From Azadirachta indica (Eukaryota; Streptophyta; Magnoliopsida; Sapindales; Meliaceae): a stretch of 64,000 bases of DNA. The translations under genes and the position numbers were made by a program. Positions 50,726 to 62,659 of the stretch are shown piece by piece. Numbering within the stretch: the stretch's first letter is position 1; the number at the start of each line of letters is the position of its first letter. Below the pieces are notes generated by a model that ran no database searches, was not told the DNA's origin, and saw nothing but the letters and a program-made list of their open reading frames with translations. The stretch covers positions 7,738,715-7,802,714 of the forward strand of contig CM040446.1 of NCBI GenBank assembly GCA_022749755.1, in the 5' to 3' direction.

Positions 50726-53690
50726 GAATGAAAGTATTATATTTGATAAAATTTTGTTTTTAACTATTATTCTGGATAAACTTTAAGAATAAAATTATTA
50801 TAAACCTAATTGTCAAATTACAAAAATTATATTGAATTCATGAATTGTACATTTAATATTAGGGAAAAAGACATGTATATTCCTTGAGTTTAGTCTAATA
50901 CCTAACTAGAATTATTGAGATCAAAATTATTCAAACACACCTCAATTATGAGTCTTTTTCGTTTTTTAACTGTTTCTTTCTCGAGTACAGTTACATTCTA
51001 CTACATATTTATTCATAAATATTAAATTTTTTAAATATTTTATAAATTTACATATTATTCTCCGATGGTTAATTTCTTCTCTTACTATTTAAAATTAATA
51101 TTAAAAATAAAAATACTTTAAAAATATAAATTAAAAATCTAAATATGTATAATATATGTTATTTATAATTTTTAAAATTAATTATAATTTTCTAATGTTA
51201 ATTTTTTTCTCGCAGCTCAATTTATTTTCATTCCTAATTTCTCCATAAATTAATCAAATAATTTCAACAAATCACAATTCATTCTTACGATTTACAATTT
51301 GGATATATTTATAAGCATAATAAAAATCAAATACACTAAATTTTAATTTGCAATAAAACATGAAGAAAAAAGGGATGGTATATTTAATATATAAAACTTT
51401 TTTCCAGTTTTTAGATTCACAATTATAGCCCTAGAGTTGGAAAAATTTTACTAGTTAAAATAAACTATAAGTTGGAACATAGTATATTTGATTATTACGA
51501 TGGCTACGTATCTAAATAAATTTTGATTTATGGAAGTGAATTATAGTTTATTAAAATTAATTTATCTAAATTACTAAATTAATTTGATTTATGAAAAAAT
51601 TTAGAAGAGTAAAAGAGTTAAATTAGGAGGAAAGAATAAACAATGGAAAACAAAATTAATTTTAAAAATTAGAAAATAAAGCATATTGTACGTTTTTATA
51701 TATTTTAAAGGTATTATCTTCTTATATTGATCTAATATAAAAATAGTAAAAACTAATAATTTAGAGGTAACGTATAAATCTACAAAATATTTGTGGACAA
51801 TTTAATATTTTTCAATAAAAGAAGTGACCCCCGGGGCATTCCAGTAATTCCACATCACCATCGGAATGTTTTCACTGTAATAGCTTGTGTCATCTCTAGA
51901 CCCACCCACGACGACATTTGGCTATTTGCATTATTTTTCAGGATTCGCTTGGAGGAAATTCGAAAACAACTATAATTGCGAATGTCACTCCATCTAGTTG
52001 GTCAGTCAAATATGCTTCAATTTTTTATGCATCTACTTAACTTTTCTTCTTTAGAGTTCTGAAGTTTCATTAATTAATTTGCTTATAGAGATAAACTGAA
52101 ATTTCTTCTGCTTTATAACTTCTATGGACATGTTTCCTTTTTTTTTTTTTTCCTTTTTCTTTTTAAATTGTAAATTGAAGTTTTACCTGAACTTCCAAGT
52201 TTCATGGCATTGAATTATACCATACAATCAGGAGCATCAAAACTCTGCGCTAGTAAGAAAATCATGACCGAGATCGAGTAAGAAATAAAATATGATTGTT
52301 AAAATATTTAAAAAATTATTTCATGTATAATTAATGTCAAAAGTCAATTAAATTTTTAAAACTCAAATGAAAAATATCTTTACTGTTTTAATGGAATTAT
52401 ATATTAAAGTTATATATATATATATATTTTTTTAATGTTATTTCTGAATATAGCTAACCAAATCTCCTCTTAAATTCTTTCCAAATGATTGCTACATGAA
52501 TTTATAAATTATATTTATTTTATGGTCTTGAAAATATTAAGGGTGCCTATTTATCATTTTTAAGAGTAAGGCAGTGTATTTTTTTTTTTTTTGTATAAAT
52601 TCTGAATATGACTGAAATCTGAATTTAACTAAACTCTGAATTTAAATGATATGTTTGTTTTTTATTTTAAAACATTTCAAAATAAGTGTTAAGTTGTTTA
52701 TTTTAACAAAATAAAAAGTTTAAAAATTGATATTTTGACATTTATACCTTTTTAAATAATATACTTATATTTAAACAATTTTGATTATATTAGTACAATA
52801 ATAAATACAAAAAATTAATAAATTATATTAATATGTATATTATTTATTTGCTTGATATATGTTTTTTTAAAAAAAGTAATTTTTAATTGAAGATATAAAA
52901 ATTAATAAAAATTAAATAAAAATAATAAGTCATATTATAATTTAGTTGTAATTATATAAATATATAAATTTATTATAATTATTAAAGTATAATAATTAAA
53001 ATATAAAATAAGTAAGATTGAAAAAATAAGTAGAGGGGATCCTCAATAAAGAAGAGATACGTTAAAAATAGTTAAATAGGGTTTTAATTTTATTAGTAAA
53101 TAATTAATAAAGTAAGGAAGGATATTTTTGAAAAATAAAAATATTAAAATATTCAGACATTTGCTAATTCAAATTTAAGTCAAAATTTTTAATTTAATTA
53201 TATTTATATATTTTTACCAAAAATTCACATACAAATTAAAAAATAAATGATTTTTAAATATTTTAAATAATTATATTCAAATTTTATTAAAAAAACAAAT
53301 AAACCCCCAAAAAGAATGATTATTTTAAGAATTTTTATTTTTTGTTTTTTAAACTTGTTTCTAAAAATATTTAAAATATTATATTATTTTTATAAATTTA
53401 AGAACAATTTTGTTTTAAATGCATTTTTAATATGAGTTATTTACACAACAATTTAGGTTAAAAAAACAATATAGGGTTGTGAACCGATTTCATGTATATA
53501 TTATTTCTTGAGCTATCTATATACTGTTGAATTTAAATATTTTGAATGGTTTAAATTAAATATCACTTCCATATTAGTTTCTAGGTATTAAATTTAAATT
53601 TAACCATTAAAAAAATATAAATTCGACTCTACAAAATAAGAAATTATGAAAAATATATCAAAAAAAATAGCAAAGAAAATAATAAATTAA
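50726..53690. other. AT-rich intergenic region
   Basis: No gene supported. Very AT-rich with poly-A/T and TA runs. A less AT-rich patch near 51820-51980 has a 60-codon plus-strand frame with no recognised family. A weak inverted-repeat stretch near 53520-53620 may be a remnant of MITE family A. Confidence 0.5.
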
Positions 53691-53794
53691 TTGAACATTA
53701 GAAAAGTTAATAATTTTGTGCGGGAATCGTCATCGTCTTCTACGTCCACGTGCATGAAACCTGCGGCAGAACTTGAAGCTTCAACAAATCCCTT

Positions 53795-54103
53795 TTACTG
53801 CGGCTGTTTCTCCCCGGACGACGAATGCAGCGGCGGCCCCAACCGAAGCACCAACAAATGTTCATCATCGTCAACAACGACTTTAGCCTTTCCCTTCTCT
53901 TCTGCTGTGTATCTTCTTCTCCTTTGAACCATAATTCCTTCATCCTCAAAGCCCCGCAGAGCCTTCGTACCACAGTCTTCAGCATTCTGTATCGCCGGAA
54001 AATTGAGGTCAATATCCAGCGCTACTGCTACTATTGCTGCTGGCTTCTCGTTCTCATCAGTTTTACTTGCACAAGAAGATGAAGAAGAAGGGTTTAGAGC
54101 CAT
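53795..54103 (-). CDS. Short ORF resembling the N terminus of RNI/RAD7-like proteins
   Basis: Frame of 102 codons from ATG at 54103. It starts with a Ser/Ala-rich stretch, then LDIDLNFPAI (an EAR-like DLN motif), then EDEGIMVQRRRRYTAEEKGKAKVVVDDDE. The R-R-R-Y-x-x-x-x-K-G-K-A-K block matches the N-terminal block of the RNI-like gene in this window (its residues about 15-27). No LRR exons were found downstream, so it may be a truncated or retroposed first exon or a short free-standing gene. It is GC-richer than its AT-rich surroundings, which favours present or past coding. No promoter element was identified. Confidence 0.55.
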   Translation of the reverse strand: MALNPSSSSSCASKTDENEKPAAIVAVALDIDLNFPAIQNAEDCGTKALRGFEDEGIMVQRRRRYTAEEKGKAKVVVDDDEHLLVLRLGPPLHSSSGEKQPQ

Positions 54104-55240
54104 GGTGATAAGTGAGCAGGAGAAAATTAAATAGAGTTAAAATAAGAAATTGCAGGTTTGTTGATTGACTTATTTATAAGCGTATATAAATAAATAAAGT
54201 CTCACAACAAAGAGAAAGCTAGACAGAATCTGGTTTCTGAAAAGGAAAGTAAGTTATAATTTGGATATGGAGAGAGAAAGAAACTTTCCTTATTAATCTC
54301 AACCTTAAAAGTTAGTATATTTAACTTATTTTTTCTAATTTGACACCCAAATTTGCTTTATGTATAATTGTTGCAATATATATGTATTGGGCACTAATCA
54401 ACGTGCCCGTATTTTTTACAAATATTTTTATATTAAATTTTGAACGGTTAAATTTAGACATCTTTTATGATTGGGATTAAATCTACTATATATATATTAA
54501 TTAAAATATATTAATTGTATATTAATTATATGTGTCAAAATATGGAGCTGTTTATTCGTCTTCATATGTATTAGGTACGAATTTTTTGAAATACTAAACT
54601 TATATACTTATAATCCTAAAATACCTACACATATATATAATATGATTTTTGCTCATAAATTAAAGGAATATCTACCCACACTAAGTGAGAGCCCTACATA
54701 ATAAGTTATATGTATAATTATTGAAATATATACGTATTAGGTATGTATTTTTTTAAAGTACTAACACTATATAGTAGTTACGATTCTAAGTTATCTATGC
54801 ATATATATTGCAATTTGTATCCTTAAATTGATAGGATATCGATTTACATTTGAGATAGGAATCCTATGTAACAAGGAAATTCCTACATGCATATAGTGTT
54901 TTTTTTGCCTTTAAATTGAAAGGATATCTGCTCATATTTAAGATGAAAACTAGAGGTGAGGAGAGTCCTGTCTGGGACAAGACTCGAAGGCATGCCCTTA
55001 TTTAGGAGGGCATGCCTTACCAACTAGTCACAAGTTGGGTAGCCATATTTTCGAGTTTCGGTTTTAAATTTTACCTTAAAATTTCAATTTTTATGCTAAC
55101 TTTCCAATTTTTATAAAATAGTTCACAAGTAGAATAATTTTTATTAAATTATATTAATAGGCACATAATTCTTTATATGATATATGTATTTTTTTAATTT
55201 TCCTTTGTAAGTAAAAAAAGTTATGAATTAATAATTCATA
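54104..55240. other. AT-rich spacer with a degenerate tandem array and a hairpin
   Basis: Upstream side of the short ORF. From about 54540 to 54960 a unit of about 165 bases recurs two to three times in degenerate form (shared ATTAGGTA, GAAATATATACGTATT and AAAGGATATC words). At 54987-55018 there is a perfect hairpin of two 12-base arms with an 8-base loop. No gene seen. Confidence 0.55.
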
Positions 55241-55600
55241 GGAATATTTTTAACTAACTATTCAACTTTATGTTGTATCTCATTATGATATAACAAATAT
55301 TTTGATGCTATATTGTAATTCAAAAAGATAACAAATATTTAACGATTTACAGTTTTGTAACGTTTGTCCAAAAGAATTTAATAGTGAGAAGACAAAATCG
55401 TCTTTTCGATAAACAAAAAGGAATAATTTCATCTGACTATTTAACTTTAAGTAATGTATTATTATGATATAACAAGTATTCTCACGTTACATTATAGTTT
55501 ATAAAGATGATAAATATCTCAATGAAATATAGATTAGTAACATTTATCTAAAAAAATTTAACGGTGAGAGGACAAAATTGTCTTTTTGATAAAATTCAAA
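55241..55600. repeat. Two tandem copies of a MITE arm
   Basis: Copies at 55241-55419 and 55420-55600, period 179 bases, moderately diverged. Both match the left arm of the MITE at 56146-56478 (AATAATTTCATCTGACTATT, TTATTATGATATAACAA, ATTATAGTTTATAAA), so they are tandem fragments of the same family rather than an independent repeat. Confidence 0.7.
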
Positions 55601-56145
55601 AGAAAAATTATTTTTACATTTTTCAAAAAGTTTAGATATGCAAATTAAAAAGTTTAGAAACACAAATTAAAAAAATTTAGGAACACAAATGTTATTATTT
55701 CAATTTAATCTAAACTTGATTCCATCTTAAAACTTATTCACTATCTTAATTGAAAAACACTTTCATTTATTTTCTCTTCTTTGTGTATACAAAAGAAAAG
55801 TCCAACTCTTTTCTCCTTCTTCATTCTTCTTTACAAGACATTCTCTCCCTCATTTCTTCTTCTTTCCTTGAATCCCAAATCATCCACCACTTAACTTTTG
55901 ATGCTCTTTTCGAAATTATTGCCGAATTTATTACTAATAATCAATGTAATTCCTTTTAATTCTTTAGTCAAATTTTCTTCGCCACTCCAAAATCACCGAT
56001 GATTAGCAATGTTCACGGCATAGTAGGCAATTGTTGTTGGTGGTGGGATTGCTAAAATCATGAAGAAGCGAAAAATTAAGATTTTGAATCCAATTAGAAA
56101 ATTACTTTTAGGTTTTTTTAATCTATTTCAAAATTTTAATTTTTT
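55601..56145. other. AT-rich spacer
   Basis: A plus-strand frame of 69 codons at 55750-55959 is rich in Phe, Leu and Ser from a pyrimidine-rich stretch and has no recognised family. Nothing else supported. Confidence 0.5.
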
Positions 56146-56478
56146 GAGATAATTTCATATAATTACTCAACTTTTGGTGATGTCTTATTGTGATACAAGT
56201 ATCAGAACGTAACACTATAGTTTATAAAAATGAAAAATATTTCAACGAACTACATGACAAAACATATTAAGGGTATTTTTATAATTTTATGGTATATGAT
56301 AAGATTAAGGGTATAATAGTAATTCAGTTCTCATCATTAAATTTTTTGGGATGGACGTTGCAAATTTGTAGCTTGTTGAGATATTTGCCATCTTATTGGA
56401 CTGCAGTGTAGTATCAAAACACTTATTGTATTACAATAAGATACAGCCTAAAGTTGAGTAGTTAGCCGAAGTTATCCC
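56146..56478. mobile_element. MITE, family B
   Basis: GAGATAATTTC at the left mirrors GAAGTTATCCC at the right, followed inward on both sides by an ACTCAACTTT word, TCTTATTGTGATACAA-like words and a GTTGA(GATATTT) block. Arms of about 110 bases, total 333 bases, non-coding. The same family also provides the tandem copies at 55241-55600. Confidence 0.78.
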
Positions 56479-56808
56479 TAATTTAAATGATATAAAAATT
56501 ATTAATAATTAAATTAAATAAAAAAAATAAATTATATCATAATATTATTTGAAGTACGTAAAAATAGGGCGAGCGAACAAAAAAAAAGTGTTAGATAAGA
56601 TTTACAGTTAAAATGTTAGAAAATAAAAGAAAAAACTAAGGGTATAATTGAAAAATAAAATATTTAATTTATTTAGGCATTTGATTATTCAGATTTGTGG
56701 CCTATTTATTTTTTGACTGAAATCCAAATAAAACTATTTAAATGTTTTTAAGAGGTGTTTATTTTTTAACTAATATCTAAAAATTTTGTTAAATTGTCTA
56801 AATGTAAT
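56479..56808. other. AT-rich spacer beside the gypsy element
   Basis: No gene or repeat recognised. Its last five bases, GTAAT (56804-56808), would be the target duplication of the retrotransposon; the partner copy lies outside the window. Confidence 0.5.
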
Positions 56809-58412
56809 TGATAAGTGCCCACACAACCCGCAAGTGCACAGGGGAGTAAGTGGAAAGGATGAGTTGTTGTACCCATAAGGATTAAATTTTTTATTTTAAA
56901 TTAAATACTGTGACTATAATAGATTAATTTTATCTAGACACTTAAAAAATGTAAGAACAAGCAAATATAAATAAAAATTATACAACGGACAACTAAATTA
57001 ATTAACAAAAATAAAAGCTAACAAATTAAGGTAATTAGAGAGAGTATACGCAAAAATTGATATGAAAATAGTCTTACAATTTCGATTTCGCCTAACCTTT
57101 ACCATATCTCTCCTAATTTCAGAATTTGCTAAGTTTTCATTTTTAATATACTAATCACAAATTCTAATTAACTTTGTTCCCTCTCTCAGGTGCCAAACTA
57201 GATTTATGTTTAAGTAAACTAATTGATATCCCCATATGTAATTCCTTTATGCTTCTTTAATCCAACCTGTTATTAATTTTTAAAAATTAATTCACCTTCT
57301 GGTTCATTAAATTTCAAATATTAATATGATTATTTAGTCATTGATGTTCTTTCAAATGCTTATTATAGTAGATTGAGTTTTTCAAGTCCTATAAACAATT
57401 TAGATTATCTCTAGTACCAATTCATTCATGTTTAATTTAATAATTCATTATACAATAAATCATTAGCATTAAGTGCAAGAAAAACTTTAGTGATTAAAAA
57501 TTAATAATAATAACAAATTCCTTAATTAATCAAACTATGGTAGGATTAAGTTATATAAAAATCTTAGAATATAGAAAATTTAGCCTAACATATCAACCAT
57601 CAAATACAAGTTCATGATAAAATTCATCATCCTTAAAACAATTTAACAATAAAAATAAAATGAATTCCAAAACAAAAGTGAGAGTTTAAGAAGATAAAAC
57701 TAGTGATGATGGGCTTCCAAAACCAATTTTCTCCTCTTCTTCTTCCAAAAGCCTTTAAGATTGATTGATTCTTCCTCTTCTCTCTCTACAATTTTCTTTC
57801 TTTTTCTCTTTTTTCTCTTTTTTCTCTCTATAAAAGTTTCTTTTCTATTCTTAGATGACCGTTTTTATATAATGACTGATATCCCAAAAATAAGGAAACC
57901 TAAGATCAGTTAAATTTGGCCATTAAAAAGCTGATCCTAGGACTAAAATTCGACTAAAATACAGTCTGAGACGATCAGTTACGACGCGACTGTGCCCTTG
58001 CTTCTGTCTGGAAGGAAATCTGATGGCGCTGGTGCACCAAGCTTGGCACGGCCTCACCTTGCTTTTTGCCTTAAGGCGCGCCAGGCACCAAATCAGCATA
58101 ATTTTAATTAAGTCCTTCACTTATTTTCAATTAAGTCCCTAATTATTTAAATATTACCTTTAAATCATAAAATATTTATTTGTTTCATTTAAGTCTTTAA
58201 TTTCCTTACATTTTGATCCTCATATTTTGTTCTCAATATTTTATGACTTGTCCTTTCTACCCGTTGTTGTGTCGCTTATTACTTTAACTATGATTTTCTT
58301 AATTTCTACACAAAAACAACGAATTTCATCAAAATAATACTACCATTTGAGGATTTACGTATATGTTTAAATAAGAAAATAAAAAATAAGTGAGTAAATT
58401 ACTTACTTATCA
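56809..58412 (-). repeat. 3' LTR of the gypsy element
   Basis: About 1.6 kb bounded by TGATAAGT at its lower end and ACTTATCA at its upper end, a perfect 8-base inverted pair with TG...CA termini. Next to the upper end the gene strand reads AATTTCGGGGTATT, a polypurine-like tract just before the LTR. The lower end carries TGCCCACACAACCCGCAAGTGC, a phrase I recall from plant gypsy LTR ends. Comparison with the 5' LTR would settle the ends. Confidence 0.75.
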
Positions 58413-59867
58413 AATACCCCGAAATTGAAATATTTACTTGTCCTTAAGCAAATAAAAACAAAGAGAAAAAGCATCAACCAACACAAAGGACGAATTATCA
58501 TTTTAAGCAAATAGTTCACTTTTAAGAATAAGCCTCATAAATCAAGAATCAAGCAATCTAAGGAGAATCTCAAAGTGTTGACATCTAACATAAGATTTCA
58601 ATATGGAGAACAAATATCACTTTATTTTGGATCCCTCATGCAAGCAAGTAGCCTAAACCATCCAACCATTTTTGGCTCGGATTAATTTATGCAAGCAAAT
58701 AAGCTAACTTGGACTTGTAAATGGACTCTAAAACTTGATCATCAAACCACTTTTCATGAAAAGAGGTGCATCATTCAAGATCATGAGGATTTGAGATATG
58801 CGTGTAATACTGGGCCAAGGTTTGGGTGAATGTAACTCAAAGACCTTAACATATTAATCATTTTAAAGACAAGCTCAAACTCCAAATTTTCAAATTCAAG
58901 AATTACTCACTCATCAAATTTTAACTGCACTAATACACCCCAAAAGTTATTTATTTGCATAAGGTTTTTTACTTTAGCCTCACTTTACCTTTTTACACGA
59001 GCTCTCTATACTTGCTTAGACATAAGGCCCAGTTATTTGGTAAGAGCTTGGCCCAAATTTTCATACTGCACTTATCCTCCCTTAATCAAATTAGCAACAG
59101 AATGATCAAATGCTTAGGGTGTTGAGCCAAAGGTTATTAAAATTGATTCAAAGGCTAAAAATGCTGAGTGAGTGATAAGTAGGCAATAAAAGGGAGCTTA
59201 AAAGGAGTGAATTAGGTATTAATTATTTTGGAAGGGTTTAAACATGCTCAAATGATTAAAGGATGGCCTAATTCATGACTTAAATGATGCATTTCCTAAA
59301 TTTTACTTCAAGTGAGAATCAAAAAGTTCTTAGAATCCAAAGAAATCTTGCTAGTTCATTTGTTCACATAAACTTTTTTTAAGCAAGGATCCATAAACAA
59401 AGTGAATTTAGCAAGCAATCAAGCACCTAGGCTTTGTCAACAATCATTATTCTGTAAAAACTACTTGCTCTCAACCTAATTCATATCATTGGCTTTCCAT
59501 TTTAAACAAGCACCAGCTCAAAGCATAAAAGATACAATTTAAGAACATGAAATAAAACAAAACAACTAATAAAGTAGACTAACAAAGTTTAAAAGTAAGA
59601 AAATAAAACCAAAAAAAATGACTAAACTAGCATGCATAAAGTGAAAAAAAAAAAGAATATTAGTGAAATTTTGTGTGCGCTATGCAAAGTGAAACTGAGT
59701 ACACAACCAATAATTGATCAATCAAATCATCATCATCATAATGTTTCACACAAAACATCCCTACATTTAAAATAAACATTGTCCACAATGTTGAGTACGC
59801 AAATCATAAAAGCACAAGAAAAAGAAATATGTACTTGGGAGGCAAGATGCCAAATCTTGCCTGAGTG
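58413..59867 (-). other. 3' non-coding spacer of the gypsy element
   Basis: Between the second ORF and the 3' LTR. Many stop codons in all frames, no repeat beyond simple A runs. Long untranslated spacers are usual in Athila elements. Confidence 0.6.
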
Positions 59868-61165
59868 TTAATTGTCATCATTGTCACCTTCTTGTGGAGG
59901 GTACAGAGTATGTGGTCGTCTGAAGCACTCAGGTGGTTACGAAAACTAAGGAAGTTCCAGATTTTGATGCATACTTTGCAAGTATGCTCTAAGCGTACTA
60001 TAGAGGTCCACATAGAATTGGTTCATCATTCTTTGTTCTTCCTGCATCTCATAAATTTCTTTCCTATATCGGATAACTTTCCATTGTAATTCATTTAAAG
60101 TCCATTAATTAGAACTCTCTTGTGTTAATGATGATCTCGTTTGATGATCATGTTGTTGAGGCAGAGGTGCTTGCGACGGATAATAAGCGTTGATGACCCG
60201 TTTTCTTCTTTTTTCCAACTGTGGGATGTAGCAATCCAATAAACGCCCGCATAGATTGTCTCTCTTAATATGATCCATTGTTGGCAGCGGTGGTGGTAAA
60301 TTAATGTCAACAATAAATCCCAATCTTGATGCTACCTATCTACCCCCGGGCCAAACTTTTTACTTTGAGATTGACAAACTATCAATTATAGGATCTTGAA
60401 ACAAAATTTGCTCTAAAGGATCAATTCTCATGCCTGCTTTCTGGCAAAGGACAATGATAAGACATGGATAAGTGTAAGCGCTTATAGTTTTTGCTTAAAT
60501 GGTACGAATCAAATTATCTTGAATAACTTTCACTACATCAATTTTCCTTTCAGCACAAAAATAGTACAACAAGGCTGCTCTTTCTGTTGTGATGTCTTGT
60601 AGGTATGAGGTGATTATGAAATTAGAGCAAATGAACTTGTTCCATGCCTTTGCATATTGGGTTAGTCTGTTCTCTAAGAAGGCGACTACAACTGAATCTT
60701 CGCGTTGACTAAATACCTATGTCATCTCGAGCATACAAAGCCTTTTAATAAGATCATTATAATTCTGCTCATGATTCATCTAAAGGTTAAACTTATCTTC
60801 ATCTTCATTAAGGGAGATAAGGTCATAGTGTTCATTTATTGTCTTGGATGAGAATGAGACCTTTTTCTCTCAAATAAAATTGTGTCATCATCGCTTGAGA
60901 AAGCAACATTAGCAAAGAATTCCCAGACTAATGGCACCACCATATGGTTTGGGATGCTAGTAAGTGCTTGCCAATTTCTATTCATAATGAATCTTAAAAT
61001 CAAACCATTTCCCATATTCAACTGGAGCCCTTATTCAGGTATTAGCTTTTTGTCTTCAAAGATAAATTGGTTCTATTTCTTTTGTGCCTTATGTGAAATA
61101 AATCTCCTTTTATCGAAAAGTTATTGCGAAATTGAAGTGCTTTCTTTCCTCTTCTTCGGTGTCAT
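59868..61165 (-). pseudogene. Decayed second ORF of the Athila-type element, downstream of pol
   Basis: Starts MTPKKRKESTSIS on the minus strand, then broken by stops. Recognisable pieces are NRNWQALTSIPNHMVVPLVW and EFFANVAFSSDDD (near 60975-60885), similar to the region 'putative plant transposon protein' annotations share, and DHIKRDNLCGRLLDCYIPQLEKRRKRV near 60270-60190. The end is acidic (EGDNDDN, stop at 59868). In Athila elements an ORF in this position has been called env-like; this copy shows no clear membrane segment. The role is inference. Confidence 0.6.
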
Positions 61166-62659
61166 GCTTACTACCAATTTCTCTTTTAAGTTAATCCTTA
61201 CTAACAAGTAATGAGCACTAGAATTCACAAGTTCAAGCTACTTCAAGCAATCTTAGCAATAAGTTTAAGCAATCTTTCACAAGTCACCTCACAACTTCAA
61301 TTAAATCACCTCCCACAAATCACTTCATAATTACTCTAAACATCTTTCTAACTTTAATTCACCACTTAAAAGCCCTTCTCTAAGTGTTTCCTAATGGCTA
61401 AACTAAATATTTTGAACAAAAATCTTACTTAGACATTCCATCAAACATAGAGTAGATACATCAATTTCATTCAAGCAAACACATTAAACTCACTTTCTTT
61501 TAACTTCAATTCTCACCACTTACCCCTCATAAGTGTTTTCCCATGCTTCAACTAAACATCTTTCACAATTTTCCCTTTGAGGCATTTCAACAAATAGTTG
61601 ATGTGCATAATTCCAACACTACCCATTCAATACTATAATCAATTTTTCCAACCCTTTTCACACTTTCATCTATGCCTATGTACTCCATTACCGATTTTCA
61701 CAAGCTAATTCACCAAATATTTGCAAGAAACACAACACCCAACTCTAAATTTTATCAACAATCCCGAAATATCCAAATTGATTATTTTCATCAAATTAAT
61801 AATTTGAAATGGTTTTAAGAGACTTACTTACAATGAAAGAGCTAGACTTGCTTGGATTTGAAGGGGTTGTCATAAATTGATGTTTCTTGAAGAAAATTGG
61901 ATTGTATTTTGTTGGTTATGGGTTTTGGATTAGAAATTGGGAAATTGGGAAACTGTTAAGGAAAATGTGTTTGAAAAGAAGTTTAGGTTAATTTAGAAGT
62001 GTTTGGGGGATAAATTTTTTTGGTTTGAAAGGAAGGATTTTGTGTTTGAGGGAGAGAAGGAATTGGACATATGCTAGGTTTCTTTCGTTTAGCAAAGAAG
62101 AAGGCCAAAAGAGAAGAAAAAGGAAGGCATTAAAAATAAATTGGGCGCTATGTAAGATGCAAAGGCGTGCGGCTGTGCCTATTGCAAGGTATGGGCGCAA
62201 CCTTCTTATTGCCCAATAGCTCGTGGGGCCTGCGCTAATAAAGTACGACTGCATACCTTTTTCTATCTAAGTGCGCAGTGTACCCATGCTTGGCATTGAT
62301 TGCAGAAAGCGTGTAGGCGCGCTAAGTTTGGCCCAACCAAGCCCTTGATTCTACCTTTCGACACACTAGGATGCACAAAAATTGCGTAAGCTCGCACTCA
62401 ATTCTGTCTCTAGGCTAAAAAATTGCGTTTCGTATTTTTATTAGTTGAAAAGTGTTTTCATGCTCCAAAAATGATTTCACACCTACAATCACAAATAATG
62501 CAAATTAAATTCTTACTCACAATTAAAAAATAAAAACACAAACGTTAATTCAATTCTCAAATCTACAAAAAAAATAAAAGTGAAAAGGAATAAAAATCTT
62601 AGGTTGCCTCCTAAGAAGTGGTTAGTTTAACGTCTCTAGCAGGACTTAGCCACGGTTGA
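61166..62659 (-). other. Spacer between pol and the second ORF of the gypsy element
   Basis: Non-coding. Directly after the pol stop it keeps a phrase common in plant gypsy elements (gene strand CTTCTTAGGAGGCAACCTA, near 62615-62600). A patch near 62150-62340 is less AT-rich (GCGC words) and is matched by a similar GC-richer patch inside the LTR near 58010-58085. Overlapping frames at 61988-62254 have no recognised family. Confidence 0.55.

Noticed and set aside
57923..58120. 65-codon minus-strand frame in the 3' LTR
   Set aside because: LTRs are not normally coding, and the GC-richer words there recur in the non-coding spacer near 62150-62340.
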